A DNA stretch of 64,000 nucleotides, taken from assembly GCF_963678975.1 (NCBI RefSeq), contig NC_089274.1, forward strand, positions 44,794,075-44,858,074, written 5' to 3'. The notes beneath the pieces were generated by a model. The model made no database searches. It worked only from the letters and a program-made list of their open reading frames with translations, and was not told the origin of the DNA. The position numbers and the translations under genes are program-made. Below are positions 23,100 through 37,500 of the stretch, one piece after another (the first letter of the stretch is position 1; each line of letters starts with the position of its first letter). This DNA is from Dysidea avara (lineage: Eukaryota > Porifera > Demospongiae > Dictyoceratida > Dysideidae).

Positions 23100-25102
23100 C
23101 AGCATACGGTAATTCCGGATAGTCAATCTTTATGTGCCCGTGAAAGATAGCCGAATTAAAGGCGCTTAGATTGCCCATTGCTACCAAACTCCGCAAGTCG
23201 ACATCACGTGATGTAAGTATGACATGGGTAACAAAGCTCTTCACCACTTATTCCTTCCGGCTGCAAGCATAAAATTTCTGATTTTCACTGCCTAGTGAAA
23301 AAGTCTAGAGAAACATAGGGTCCAGTGCAGTCAGTCTCGGTCAGAGTTCTGCATGCCATGTTCTAAATGTCACTGTCCAATGGTAGACACCATGCAAACT
23401 GGTTAAAGCATAGATAATTGACAGCAGTTATAATGCATTGTGGCTGAAGAGAAGTTACAACTGACACTGAGTCGAGTGGTTAATGTTTGTCAGCCGCCAG
23501 GTTGTCATGCATAACCTGATGACATAATCAGCATGCCGAGAGACATGCACTGACCGAACATAAACATGGCATGAGGTTGTGGGGATAAGCACCCATTGAT
23601 ATGAGCTACCTTGCTATAATGGCCATAAATATAAGTAGTACAAGCAAACTTTGTGACCTCATAGCTGGGTACTTCATTACATTGAGCCATATCTTTGGTC
23701 CTCAGTACTGTAATGAAAAAGTTTGAACATGTAAGAATACAAAACCCACCATCACTACTAGACCATCTTCATTATGCATTTTTCACATAGAAGACCATAG
23801 CTGGCTTTGTTTTAAAGATACATGCAAACCTCTTACCTCTACCTAGTAAATTGTGTTGTAGTCAATTCACTCCTAAACCATATTATAGCTTCTTTTTTTC
23901 ACTCTATAGTTATATGGGTTATCAAAAATTGGTATATTGAATGTGTGGGAGAGATCCCCTTTTTTGCAACTGAAATCCTCCACGTGGTTATATAGTTTGT
24001 ATATGCAGTGAGAATAAACACTAGCATAACTTGAATATCTAGCCCCTAGTGTGCAATAGCAAAGAATAGGTCTCCACCACTCCGGCCATGTTGTGCGTAT
24101 GACTTTAACATCAGTATACTGACAAAAAGACTATAATGTAAATACCATCCGATACAGGAACATGCCAGTATTCTCTGTTAGATGAGCAACTTCACATTAA
24201 TTGTGCTACATGCAACAGTTTTGCTATAATTATAGCTACTGTACATTCAGTCATGTGGCCAAATGAAAACTGGCACATTCACATTGAGGGACTGGTTCAT
24301 AATATTCAGTCTAAGTTTGTTTTATATCACTGCAGCTATATACAGAGGAGTTTGCAAGTACACAGGTATAGGGTTTTTCACATATACAATGCTTGTATGG
24401 TAGATATGTCAACACCCAACAAAAAATGAACAATATAATTTTATGCAACCAACATGGTGAATCCATGAAGAACTTTGTTCTGCATTCCTAACCTACACTG
24501 TGGCCTATAGTACAAGCCATCATTTCTGAAATGGTGCTCAATGCATTAATAACTGCAGAAAGTTGAATTTAAACTAATGGCCATGTAGGTAATTAAACAG
24601 TTCTTGTATGCAATGCAGGAGATGATGGAACCAGCTACTAGACTTGGGAAGGATTTTTCACTGACACTTGATAACTACTCAAAAGCGTTGTAGCATGTGG
24701 CTATGGTTTTAAAACCTAAGAGCCGTAGACAGTTTAATGGGTCTGGGAAGTTATCGCATAAATAAATGCTACAAAAATTTATTTTTAAAGAAGAGTTACT
24801 ATTATTCTTTGGCTCACTTCACAAATCCAGTACTGAAATTTGAAAATGTGTGACCGCAATATTAGAGCACTATGATCACATTGTGTTACATAATAAATTT
24901 TGTCACCTTCCACTACAAGATATAGATATAAATTAGTGCATGTGGTTTAGGTAAATTGTTCATAAAATCTGGCACTAATCAAAGTGAGCAACTTTTTCTG
25001 CAGGACTAGTGAACAATGTGGGCTACTATTAGTGCCACTAAAATAATCAAAACATGTTGTGCAAAAGGACCTGGCTATACTGGAGAAATAATGTATATTG
25101 AA
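23100..25102. other. Intergenic between transporter copies B and C
   Basis: No coding exon recognised on either strand over 2 kb; AT-rich unique-looking sequence. Confidence 0.45.
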
Positions 25103-25387
25103 GCAGAGACAATTATTTTATTTTAAATGTCAGGCAAACTAAAGCTTTACCTGACATTGCTTTACACAATTTGGGATTCAGGGAATACGTCAATTGATTT
25201 AGTTAACCTTAGTATGTATAATGGTACGTACAATCATTATTGTGTTCACTATTTACTTATGCACTATAAAAACTATACAACCTTGCATTTTGATCTGACA
25301 TTTTGTCAGGCAAGTTCCATTGTGGTCGGCCATGCATGATATTTGCCTGACAAATGGCCTATGTCAGGCAGTAATAATTGACTCTGC
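25103..25387. mobile_element. MITE, 285 bp, TIR GCAGAG(T/A)CAATTATT
   Basis: Inverted ends GCAGAGACAATTATT and AATAATTGACTCTGC, flanked by the direct repeat attgaa on both sides. Several internal TGTCAGGCAAA / TTTGCCTGACA motifs in both orientations. Superfamily unclear. Confidence 0.72.
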
Positions 25388-25584
25388 ATTGAAGTTTACA
25401 AGTTCCCAATGGAAAATATATTATATAAAAGATGGTTAGACCTATAACAAGATGAACCATTCATGTCACCAAGTCATTAAGGAGAGCAGGGGGCTGTTCT
25501 GTGTGTGCAACTAATAGAATAATATATATACAAAACAATTAATACTTAAAATCTAAATGTATACGCGTTTAATTCTATTAATAG

Positions 25585-28500
25585 CTAATTGTGAATTGTG
25601 ACTGAAGATATTTGTGACTGTAATACTCCAAGAGCATTTTCATAAATTATATTATCCTCATCAGCTTCCTCATCATCCCGCCGTCTACGTTTGTAATGAA
25701 CAGCTACCCACAAGAAGAACAAATATCCTGGTACTGCCAAGAGCAATAACATCACATTATACCAGACATTATTGTGTATGACTCCAATGTCATATTTGAT
25801 AAGAAAAGATAGGATAATTGCTGGTGGAATGGAACTCAAACTTGCAAAGAAGTAATACATTCCAATCATAAATCCATTCATGTCTCGAGGTGACTGTGCA
25901 TATGAAAACTCCAAACCTACAAATAAAACATGCTATGTTAACAATATTACAGTGCCGGAATGATTATGGGTATTGTACAAAAGAAGCAAACACTGATCTC
26001 TTGAATACAAACCAGTGGATATCCAGGACATATATGGGAAACTAATACCTGGTCTCCATTATAGGCCCCAGATACTATTTGCGTCTTATAGTCCTGAAGT
26101 TATTCTGCTGTTTTACCGTTGCTTGCATTGGAATTCAAGCTAGCCAAAAGATGAAAATATATGAGAAACCTTGCAAGCAGCCCACATGGATACAAACAAG
26201 CTAAATGTTTGCCATTGGCTTCAGTTTATGATAGGCCATATCTCATCACTCTGTAGATTCTAATTTTAAAACCTAAGTGGTACCAAAAATCTGAAATTCC
26301 ATTGCATAGTGGTAACATTTGATACTAAAGATTACACCCTATAAAGATCCCAAGGTAGTCTTACATGCAGTGAGTACAGAATACAGCCAAGTTCATTTAA
26401 AACATAAATCAAACTCCATATGTGGTACCGCTCAAATGCAACGTCATCTTGCAAGAGTGCGAGCAACTAAAAAGCGAACTAATTAAAGGGCGTGGCACCC
26501 ATTTTGCTTGCAAGAATTCATCCTGTTTTGTTTGGGATGAATATTCACGAGTGAAATGTGTGCCACGCCTTTTAATTAGCTTGCTTTTAATCCCTCATAC
26601 TCACATGAGGCAACATTACATTTGAGCGGTACTGTAGCTTCCATTGCAATGATTGATGTCTTCAGCCATGTCAGATCATGATTGTCTGAATCTCAATCAA
26701 AATACTGCTCTATTGCCATTCTATTAGAGTAAGTGCATGGGCTATTAGCAAAGCCATGTATGGACTTCATTTATCTGCACTGAGCAGTTTTATGACTGAA
26801 CTGGTGTATCATTAGCCATGGGTTCCACTGTACTAAATTTTTACCTTTGTTATTATACAGCATATAGACTACTTTACTTACCAGCTACCTCAAAGAATAC
26901 TTCTCCAACAGACAACACAAATATAGCAACTCCAAATAAAATCAAGTAACGAGTGTCATCATGACCAGAATAGTCATAAGGAGCCACAGTTGCTATCAGA
27001 ACAATGGGAACACTCATGTACAACAGTGCACCAATCCCAATCCTCTGCAGCATTGTGGGTATGTAAGCCCCTAGCATGGGGTATATGCACCGGTCAACAA
27101 TAGGTATGAGAAAGAAGATCATGGTAGAATCCCATAGTACAGCCATCCCATAGTTGCTTTTTCCAATCTTTATCTGATGATTAGGCAATGACAAGAAAGG
27201 AAGCACACTCTCTACCTATTGGAAAGACACTCTAATAAAACAGGAATTCAATTTCAGTATTTCTTCTATTATTCAACAAGCAACAAGTTATACAATAGTA
27301 ACCAGATATCTTAATGCACAGAGAAATGTTCAGACATTTCAATTCCCAATTTGTTATTCTGAGATACTACAAGTACACAGAAAAATTTGGAATTTTCAAC
27401 TAGAGTAGGGACCATAGCACATCGATAAAAAGAACTGAAACAAGTTGGAGTAGTGCACAATATTAAATCACAGTAGAAGTGTTATATATCACTACTGTGC
27501 ATTTCCAATATGGTATCTTGAGCACAGTAGGGATACAACACTTCATATTGTTTTACTGTGATTTAATATCATCATAGATTATATATACTATGTACCCGGG
27601 ATTGGAAACGCTGGTGTTTATCCAAATTATCCGCGTTGGAGTGCACCCTTATGACAGTGAAGCGCCTACCCAGGCGGGTAGTTGATTCTTTTCATTTTCT
27701 TGTGAGTTCATAGCTAGCTAATAGAGATATAAAGGCTACATTTCGTATTTCATAGGTTTACTAAATGAATGACCAGGTGAACTCGACAGGAATGGGCGGT
27801 CAGCGGGGAAGTCACCGGTTCATTGAATTCGAGATTGAATTACTCAGACCATGCTCAGCCACAATGGTATGGTACATCCACTATTGTTACAGAGCAGACA
27901 GCACAGGTGGTATGGCTAGGGAAATTACAAAACAAATTAAATTTTATGTAATTACAAAATTAGAGTGCATTTCTAGATGGAAAGTAGCTACCCCTTAGAG
28001 TAGAAACTTTGCTGGTGTGAATAGGTAGATGAGTTTAGGAGAATGAAACAATGACATTGATGGTATAGCCTGGTGGATCTTTCCATTGTAATGAAATAGT
28101 TGAACCATCTAGTTGGCGTCTAAAGTTGTATTGGAATCTACCAATGATTGAAGTCTTCTGGTTATTGTTGTTTTATCATAATGTAATTTAAGCGCACGGG
28201 GTCACTAATACTGCATACTTATGATGTAACCTCATGACATGTCAAGACAATTGGGGGATTTGAAACAGACCAGACCCTTTCTCTCCCTACCCAGTGACAA
28301 AGAGAAAAGAAGTGGTGTGGCCTAACGGTATGGGTGCCAGTCCTAAAACAACTGCAACATGTTCCATTGATGAGTTAACAGTAACTGTAGCTATGGTTGC
28401 AAGGCCTATCTTATGGTGTACAATTTTATGTTGTAATACAATTAACCATTGTGGGATCCTTCCATTGCTGAGGACAAGCTAAGTGTCCAGAATTACCTGC

Positions 28501-31500
28501 CCTCACTTACCCTAAAGTGAATGTACCATAGCAGTGGCAAGAGTAGTGATGATAAATGTACGCGGCATCTCTGCTTAGCACAGTGCAGTATATGATTACT
28601 GTGATTTCCCTCTCTTTTGACTGTTGCATTGTGAATGCATGACATCAATGTGTTTGATGTACAGTGGAACCTGTCCTAAGCTGGTCACCTTCAGGCCAAC
28701 ATTTCTTGATGTTTGCTTTATACAATTGGGTTAGTGTATAGCTGCCTCACTAAAGGAATTAGAGTTGGCCAACTTCAAAGATGTGACCTTTCTATACAGG
28801 ACAGGTTCCACTGTACATTGTACAATGTTAGTGTTGCATTTGCTAATGTAGCTCAATCTTTATGTAGACTGTTTTTGTAGGTCAACAAAATTCTTCCTGT
28901 GCTGTGTCTTTCTACCACTCGTCAAGGAATACAATGACAGTGTTTGTTGCTGTGAAAGATTCATCTCACATTGAAACTGATAGGATTTTTGTAGCGGACA
29001 AGTTGACTACAGAAAAATTATATAATTGCTATGCTGTACCAAGCTCAGGCTGTTCTTAGTAATAAATTAACAACATGACGGTATGGCACAACAGTGTATG
29101 TTGCAACATATTGCTAGAGGGATGGTTGCACTTATCCAGCAATGGAGTCAGCTATGACATTATGTCACTTATCTAGAATCTATAGTTGCTGTGAATAGTT
29201 AAAACAGCCACTGCCATGAAATTGAGTATGGTGGTATGAACCATATAACATACTCTATTACAACATTCATTATGTACACTCAATTGACTTTCTGTTCCAA
29301 CACAGAAACATGCACAACACTGCACACTTGTCTCAATCAGTGCTCCATGTGACTATCAAATGTTAAAACTGTGTAGCTATTAGTAGGTCTCCTTATTTTG
29401 ACTAGCTGAAGTACTATTCAAGTTTGAGAGCTGTACAGTACCACTCTATACAGAATTGCCTATCATTTTAACTTCTGAAATTGTCAGGTTTACAAATGAT
29501 TGACACCAGAAGCACTTAAGAGTTTTACCATATTCTTGTACAGGCTACAGGCCTGGGGTAGGGGCAAAACAGCTAAGAAAGGGACATAATTACTTAGCTA
29601 GTACCACTTGGGTAACTAAACGCTAATCTTGTACACATGTTTTGTGGGTTGGAAATGTTCCCACTACACTGCACACCCCCCAAAACTTTTTTGAGTCCAT
29701 TGGCTAAATGGTTTTGACACGACAGAACAGCGAATTTGCTAGGTATGAATCTCTGGCCCCGGTAGGCGCCTACATAACTATTGACCTACCAGTATTAGTG
29801 GCTTTTAGGTGTATCTCAACCTGGATATTAAGCCTTCTCCTTCGTCTTCTACCATACAAACACTTTGAAAATGGGCGGTTATTTGGGGGGTGCGCTCCAA
29901 CGCAGATTGCTTTCAGCAAATGTACATGAGTAATTGGATCACGTGTCTCCGTTTCCAATCCCGGGTACGTAGTATATATAATCTATGATATCATGCACTA
30001 CTCCAACTTGTTCAGTACTTTTATTGATGTGCTATGGTCCCTACTCTAGTTGAAAATTCCAAATTTTTCTGTGTACTTGTTTGTTAACTTTTTTTTGTAA
30101 ATAATTATTATGACTGGTGAACCCACGTATACCGCATCTGAAATGGCACCGCGCGTCCCAATTATCATCTGAAAAGTGAAGTATCCATTATGCTTCGTTG
30201 TCAGCTTTATGCAACCCGTCATGCAGCATTTCGAATCAAGAACTGTTCGAAAAGCACCTCTGCAATCCACGCATACCGAAAGAAATGATGCCGCGCGCCC
30301 CAGTTATATCAATTATCGTCTGAAAAGTGAAGTATCCATTACGTTTCGTTGTTGGCTATGCTCAACCCGTTACACAGCAGTACGAAACAAGAACTGTTTG
30401 AAAAGCACCTCTGCTATCAAAATAACCACTATGACAAATATGGACGATTTCTGTTACAAAGGGAAGCCATCACGTGCTATCGCCAAATTGACACTTTTCG
30501 CTGTCAGCAAAGATGAATGGGACACAAAGGAGGACACTGGTAAGTCCATGAAGAATGCATTGTACGTACTGCGGTATGCCAAAAGGTACCTGTCAGGCTG
30601 AAGCGACGTTGAACAGTTTTAAAAATCAAGCCCGTACCCTTAGCCGTTATCGAGTTATGCTTGTCTGAAGGCATCAGACTAGAAAATTCCATTAAATAAA
30701 TTATTTTTAAAATTCCATAGCAACTTGTTGAAAGCGTTTCGGGTCGATCTGAAAGCTTGTTTGGGCTTAGTTTTACCTAACCAATACTGCCTCATCATCG
30801 TCAGGGGAAATTGAGGCTGTTTTGGGGTGATATTAGTTCGTGAGCCACGCCTACTCCTTTGTGGTCCCTACTATACAGTTACTATCGTACTGTATGATTA
30901 TATACCCATCACTGATTATAATGATAGTAAGAAAAATGTATGTTCTATTAGGATATCAAATATAAACAAGTCATATCCTAGTGTGTGAGAAAAAGTTTAT
31001 TACATTATCACCAGTCGCTACTTTATAATCATACAGTCTGCATTGCAAATGGTCCAGCTGCATGTAAAGCCTTTGGAATGCAATCAGTCCATTGTGCAAC
31101 CACTGGATGCTGTGGATACCCATAAAAATGTATTGAGGCCATTGGGAAAACGATAACCTACAGTACAATTCCATTACTTACAAAGTATACGGTATGTTCC
31201 AATTTTCTGTACATGGAAAGAAACTACATTGATTTCTCTGTCATTTTGTGGTTATCTGTTGTAAATGGGATGACAGATTCCTGAGTTATAGGGTCATGAA
31301 GTTAGCTTTTAATAGTTGACATTCGTGAGTTCAGAGTCAGAAAATCGTTCAAGAATGCCAACAAATCTTGACAATAGGCTGTGAATCGCTTGGCAGGAAA
31401 GTACTGAATCGACATGATAGCCAACTAAGTTAACAGCATGTTCCGTGAGCCCAGATACATTATCCAAGTGATTGCTACACTTGTTCTTGTACTGTACCTC

Positions 31501-34500
31501 TAGTAAACAAGGAAAACAAGCAGCTGCCTGTGTATTTTGTCTCCAAAAAGCATTTTCATCACTAATTCTATGCTTTACTGGCTCATAACTCACTGTTGGC
31601 TTAGTGCACTTACAGCAGACAAACATCACAGGACGTAGAAATCAATGTAGTTTCCAGTGCTGCTTTAAAAACTCGCGTACCTCCTTTAGATTCTAGGTGA
31701 CAATGTCTGTGGCTGTCTGTAACCACAGCATCTAATGGTTGCACAAACACAAGTAAAAGATCAATCGAAATACTTTCCCTTACATGCAACTGGACTATTC
31801 ACTAAACACCAAATTTAGACTTGAATACATCAATATCGATAAACTCTTGTCATATAGTTGTTAATTATTATAAACTGATATCCTGGATTGGAAGCTTTGT
31901 AATATATGCCTGTATCACCTACAACATTATTAACACACTTGCATAACTCAATAATGTGAGTGCTGGGATATCACTATATACTTGGAAATTAAATGGACAC
32001 TAAAAGTGTTACAATAACCAAACACGCCACATCATGCACGTCAGTTGGTTATTACTATGTATACAAACAAGCAGAAAGAAAAATTAGGAATTTTAAGTTG
32101 GATTAGGTATAGAATAGTCGAACAAGAGAATAGCTAAAAAGTACTAGATGATACATATAGGGAAAAGTAAAGGCTTTTTGAAAGAATATTAAAATGCACA
32201 GCATAATACAATTATGCTACAGGGGCAGATTCAGGATTTGGCTAGGGGAGGGTACATCAGGGTAGTAGATATAGAGCAAAAGGTTTGGAGGAGACCGCCC
32301 AGAAGCTAAAGGTATACAGGACTGAAAATTTTGATGCAGGGCAGTTTTTATGAAATAATATATTAGTATAAAGACTGTACAAGTAGGGATCCTGGTGAAA
32401 TTTTTCGCACACTGCCAAAAATTCCACCTTTAAAAAGCATCCTAAAGATAACTTACGAGACGAAAATCACCTTTACGGAATAGTACTAATCCATATAATA
32501 CATAAAACAGCATTGAATACAACAAAACACTTACAGGTGGCTGGATATAGAATTTTAAAAAAGTACCAAAACTTGAATATTAGACTGACTGCCTGACTAC
32601 CTGACTGACCACAGTCGCAAGCCTAGAGACCAAACGAAGCAGGCATGGCCACCATTTTATGCCACAATAACAAACTCACCAGTGGGATGTGCCTTTTGGG
32701 GTTCCGACGAGTGTGTGCCCTCTGTGCCTTGTCTTTTCTTTTATCTTCAATCAGGCTGCTTGTCTTCTTCTTCATCCAACGAAACCATATCGAGGCATTA
32801 ACTTTCCGTATCAACACTTTTTCTAAGCAGCATAATAGACACCACAAGATTATTTAAGGTGCTTAGACTACACGCTACTGTACTGTACGGAGGTGTACTA
32901 CATAGCTTTCACGATAGGTCACAAGATCACGCCCATCCTTTATATTCGCATTATCAATTTATCGATTGAAACCACGATGACTTTTACACTAGCTGTATTT
33001 CGGTGACCATATACCTTCAAGTTGGAATTTTGACTTGAGATACTCTAATAATCGATCGAAACCACGATGACCACGCCCCTTTGGGCAAGCACACATCTTT
33101 GCGGGCTGACTCGAGATACTCTAATACATCAGTCACCCTAATAGAACAGTCACTTGTTTATAGCTAGCTGTATGTCTTAACAAAAAACTAAACAAACCCT
33201 AGTATATAAAAATTATATAGTATAGCTATTTAAAAAATTGAAAATTTTAAAAGGAAGTAGGGGTTGATATACACACTACAAAAAGTAAGGAAACAAGCTC
33301 AAAATGTTACAGCTGAAATGAGAAATGATCCAGCAGTAAAAAGTGAGGAAACAAGATTAGATGACTACTTGCTAAAATGAGACACACTTTAATGCCAACT
33401 TTTGGCTAGCATCTTGAAATGAGACCATCAAATTAGCCAAAAGTAGGGATTAAAGTGTGTCTCATTTTAGCAAGTAGTCGTCTAATCTTGTTTCCTTACT
33501 TTTTACTGCTGTCATTTCAGCTGTAACATTTTGAGCTTGTTTCCTTACGTTTTGTAGCATGTATATCAACCCCTACTTCCTTTTGAAATTTTCAATTTTT
33601 TAAATAGCTAGTTTGTTTACTTTTTTTGTCTAGCTAGCTAGCAATATTGTACTCTTTTTGTTTTCCACATAGTATGAATATCACTTGAAGCAGCTATTTT
33701 TTACCTTCGTACGCAATAAGCGCCTCTAAAAATAATCATTGTCTTGTCTTTCAAAGCTATTACAGCAACTGTTTAAGGCTTCAGCTGCATTTCTAATGGC
33801 CTAAATGTTGATGATTTTACAGTAAAACATCGCTGGAGAGTCCACCATTATAAGAGTGGAACCCTCACTGGATCCCGAAATGGATCCGCCCCTCAAAGAC
33901 ATTATTAGCTAGCTACCTCACAAAAAGCTAAAGTGGTAATTAAGACTATATAAAACAACTATTTACCCAGCGTTAACAAATGCCAGAGACAACTCCTTGG
34001 GTACTACACCTGTTCACCCTCATCTTACGTACACTTCATTAAAATCACGTGTTTGGGTTGTGGGGCGCGCCGCAACTATTAATTATCCTTCGAGAAGAAC
34101 AAAGATGCGGATGAATGATGAAAGCAAACAGAATGGTGCAGTTGACAGAATGGTGCAGTTGACAGAATGTAATTGGAACAACAGATTCGTGAATCCGCTG
34201 TCATTACCTTGACTGTCTGAAATTTCTGGAGCTGTACACCTAGCGCTAGCAGGTCTTACAGCAGGCAGGCAGGCTGGCAGACGAAATGTAGGTGAATTTC
34301 AAAATTTTAAAAACTCACTGTACATCAAAACATTTGACTTTTCGCTTCGTTTACCCAAGGTACAGCATCATTACAACAGTACTAATGCATTCCAGGGGGT
34401 ACAACTTATTGCAAGGCCATTTTTAAGGTGCGAAAATCCACAAAACTATGATTTCTTACCAACCCCTACTATACAGCACTATCGTACTGTATGATATTAT

Positions 34501-37500
34501 AAATTTAAAAATGAAATAGGGATCCAAGAAATAAAAAGTAGTGAAACAAGAAATGAACAATGGTAGTTATTACAGCATAGCTCGGCGGGAAATCCCTACT
34601 TTGGCACTAAACACAAAATAATTGCTATACCATGCCAAAGTAGGGATTTCCCACCGAGCTATGCTGTAATAACTACCATCATTCATCTCTTGCTTCACTA
34701 CTTTTTATCGCTTGGATCCCTACTTCATTTTTAATTTTATAATTTTTAATATACTAGTATTGATTTTAAAACGAAGTAAGGATCCAAGCGATAAAAAGTA
34801 GTGAAAAAAGAGATGAATGATGGCATTACAGCATAGCTCTGTGAGAAAATCCCTACATTGGTTATGACAATTATTTTGTTCAATGGCAAAGTAGGGGTTT
34901 TCCCACTGAGCTATGCTGTAATACCATCATTCACCTCTTGTTTGTTTCTACAGATAGGTGATGGTCCTATCCTAGTTTCACACCTGAAAATCAGTCTTTT
35001 TTTGTTTATTGTTGAACAAGAGAGAAAACCTTTAATAAGTCTGATACATCACCTGTAATGGTGATTTCATAAACATTTCCTCTGGAAAAGGTTACAGATA
35101 TACAATGGTTTTCGTGCTTGATGCCATTTTTGTCTACGCATTTTCAGACAAATACTCTTTAAAAACTACCAGTTTTCGCTCATACTAAACTGTATTTTAA
35201 ATCGTCCTATGGTGTTGTGATTATGATCACCAGTTTCCATCCCCCATAATAACCCAACCAAACGTGCTGTTACAACAATATTATACTTTACAATGAATAA
35301 TGAGTCCCTCACAAAGATTTCAAGGCTATCAAAAGCTTTCATCATCAAGAGAATGTGCATGTATAGGCAAATTTGATGGCCATTTCCAGGGCCGCCCACA
35401 GGGGGGGGGCAACTGGGGCATTTTGCCCCGGGCCCCATGCCTGAAAGGGGCCCCAGGAGGTCCCATGAAGGGCCCCCTGAATACCTGTTTAAAAGATCGA
35501 TATACTCTAATAGAGCAGTCAGATCTAAATACTCTAATAGAGCAGTCACAGTATTCTTCAGAGGAGCAATGTAGCAAGCTTATAGATAAGGAGATATGGT
35601 TGGTGATGGGTAGTTATTGTCATTGCCAGCAGGTTGTGACCTTTCTTTTTTTTTTTCTTTTTTGGTCTTCACCTTACAACTTGGGTCAAGGGCCCCACTT
35701 TAACTCTTTGCCCTGGGCCCCTTAATTTCTCTGGGCGGCCCTGGCCATTTCACTGGGGGGCACGAACTAGCCTAGGACAGTTGGCGCTTATCAAACAGTA
35801 CAGTAGTACTATTTAAGTAGGGATTCCCCCAAAAATGACACGCATCGCCTAAAATGCCGCCTTAAAAATCATCCTAGAGACATATTATGCAATGAAAATC
35901 ACTTTTACGGATAATATTAGCCCATCTAACATCAAATACTGCGTTAAAACCAAGAAAACACTAATAGGCGGCTGGATGTAGAATTTTTTTAAATACTATT
36001 TTAGTCCTGCCTGCCTGACCACAGGAACAAGGCTGGAGGCCAAACAAAACAGTGCACAGCCGCCATTTTATGCCACAATAACAAACTCACCAGTGGGATG
36101 TGCCTTTTGAGGTTCCAACGAGTGCGTGCCCTCTGCGTCTTGTCTTTCCTTTTATCTTTAATCAGGCTAGTCTTCTTTCTCCATGCAATGAAACCATGCA
36201 TATTGAGGCATTAATTTTTCATATCAACACTTTTCTTGAGCAACATATTTAGATGCTGTAAACTTATTGAAGCAATTTATGCTCGGTAAAACTTGTAACT
36301 TCACGATAGGTTCGATAATACAATCTTGGTTGATTTATAATGATCGAGCACCGAGACCAGTCGACCACACATCTTAACAATCTATCGTGATGACACATCC
36401 TGTTATTATTGGTCTATAGCTGTATTCACAATGCTAGCACAATGAAAATATGAAATAGTGGCGCACTGACTCAAGATACTCTAATACAGCAGTCATCCTA
36501 ACAGAACAGCCACACGTGTATAGCTGTATGCTATAACAAAAAAACCAAACTAGTAAATTAAAAATTATTTATTTAAAAATGAAGTAGGGATCCAAGCCAT
36601 ATGAAATTAAGAGGATGGCATTATAGCATAGCTCGGTGGGAAATCCCTACTTTATAAATTAACATTGAACAAAATGATTGTTATATATAACATGCCTATG
36701 TAGGGATTTTCGTTTGAATTTATATAAGGGGGGAAGCACATGCCCCCATGCCTCCTCTAGGATCTGCCACTTACTGTCTCTCTAAAGGACTCATTAGAAG
36801 GCAGATACCTCATATATGGCAAAGGAACAGTATATATTGACCGTTTCAATGTAGAAAAATTCAGACCAGGTGGTGTATTGTTTGATCTGAATTATTTTTG
36901 TACCATTAAGCACATTGTGTAATGAGATCGATAATCTATTTAGCAACCAGCAGTTACTTACAGCACCCAGCAGCATCATAGAAGTCACCATAGAAACTAA
37001 CACTAGTATTACTCGGTAAAATGTCTTCACATCTTCCACTTGTTCAATAGTAAATGGTCCACGATATCTTGTCTTAGCTAAATCTAATCTTGGAGGATGG
37101 TCTTTATTGATAGTAAAGGCACTTTCATAAGGATCAAATTTCGCTTTACGAGCAAACCTTGTCACATTGAACACCAATTTAAGTGGATTTCTTATCTCAT
37201 TCCTGGTAATGAAACTCCTCTTCCAGCAGAACAAAATCACAAGAGCTAAACTGATATTTGCTGTAGCAACTGTCAACATTATTGAGGCTCGATGATAATC
37301 GTTCTCAACAAAGAAAGCTCCGAAAGTAAATTCTGACAAGGTAAACAGTGCATTGCCAATATTTCTTGTCCAGAAATACCAGTGAAATAAAGAACTCAAT
37401 TCCTCACTGTAAGCTCCAGGCAACTGGTCACAAGCAAATGGTAAAATATTGGCCTGGATGGCGGAGGATCCCAAACACAAAACGACATAACTGAAGAACA

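Noticed and set aside
32215-33900. hAT-like element between CAGGGGCAGATTCAGG and GGATCCGCCCCTC
   Set aside because: The ends match only loosely, and no target duplication could be found.
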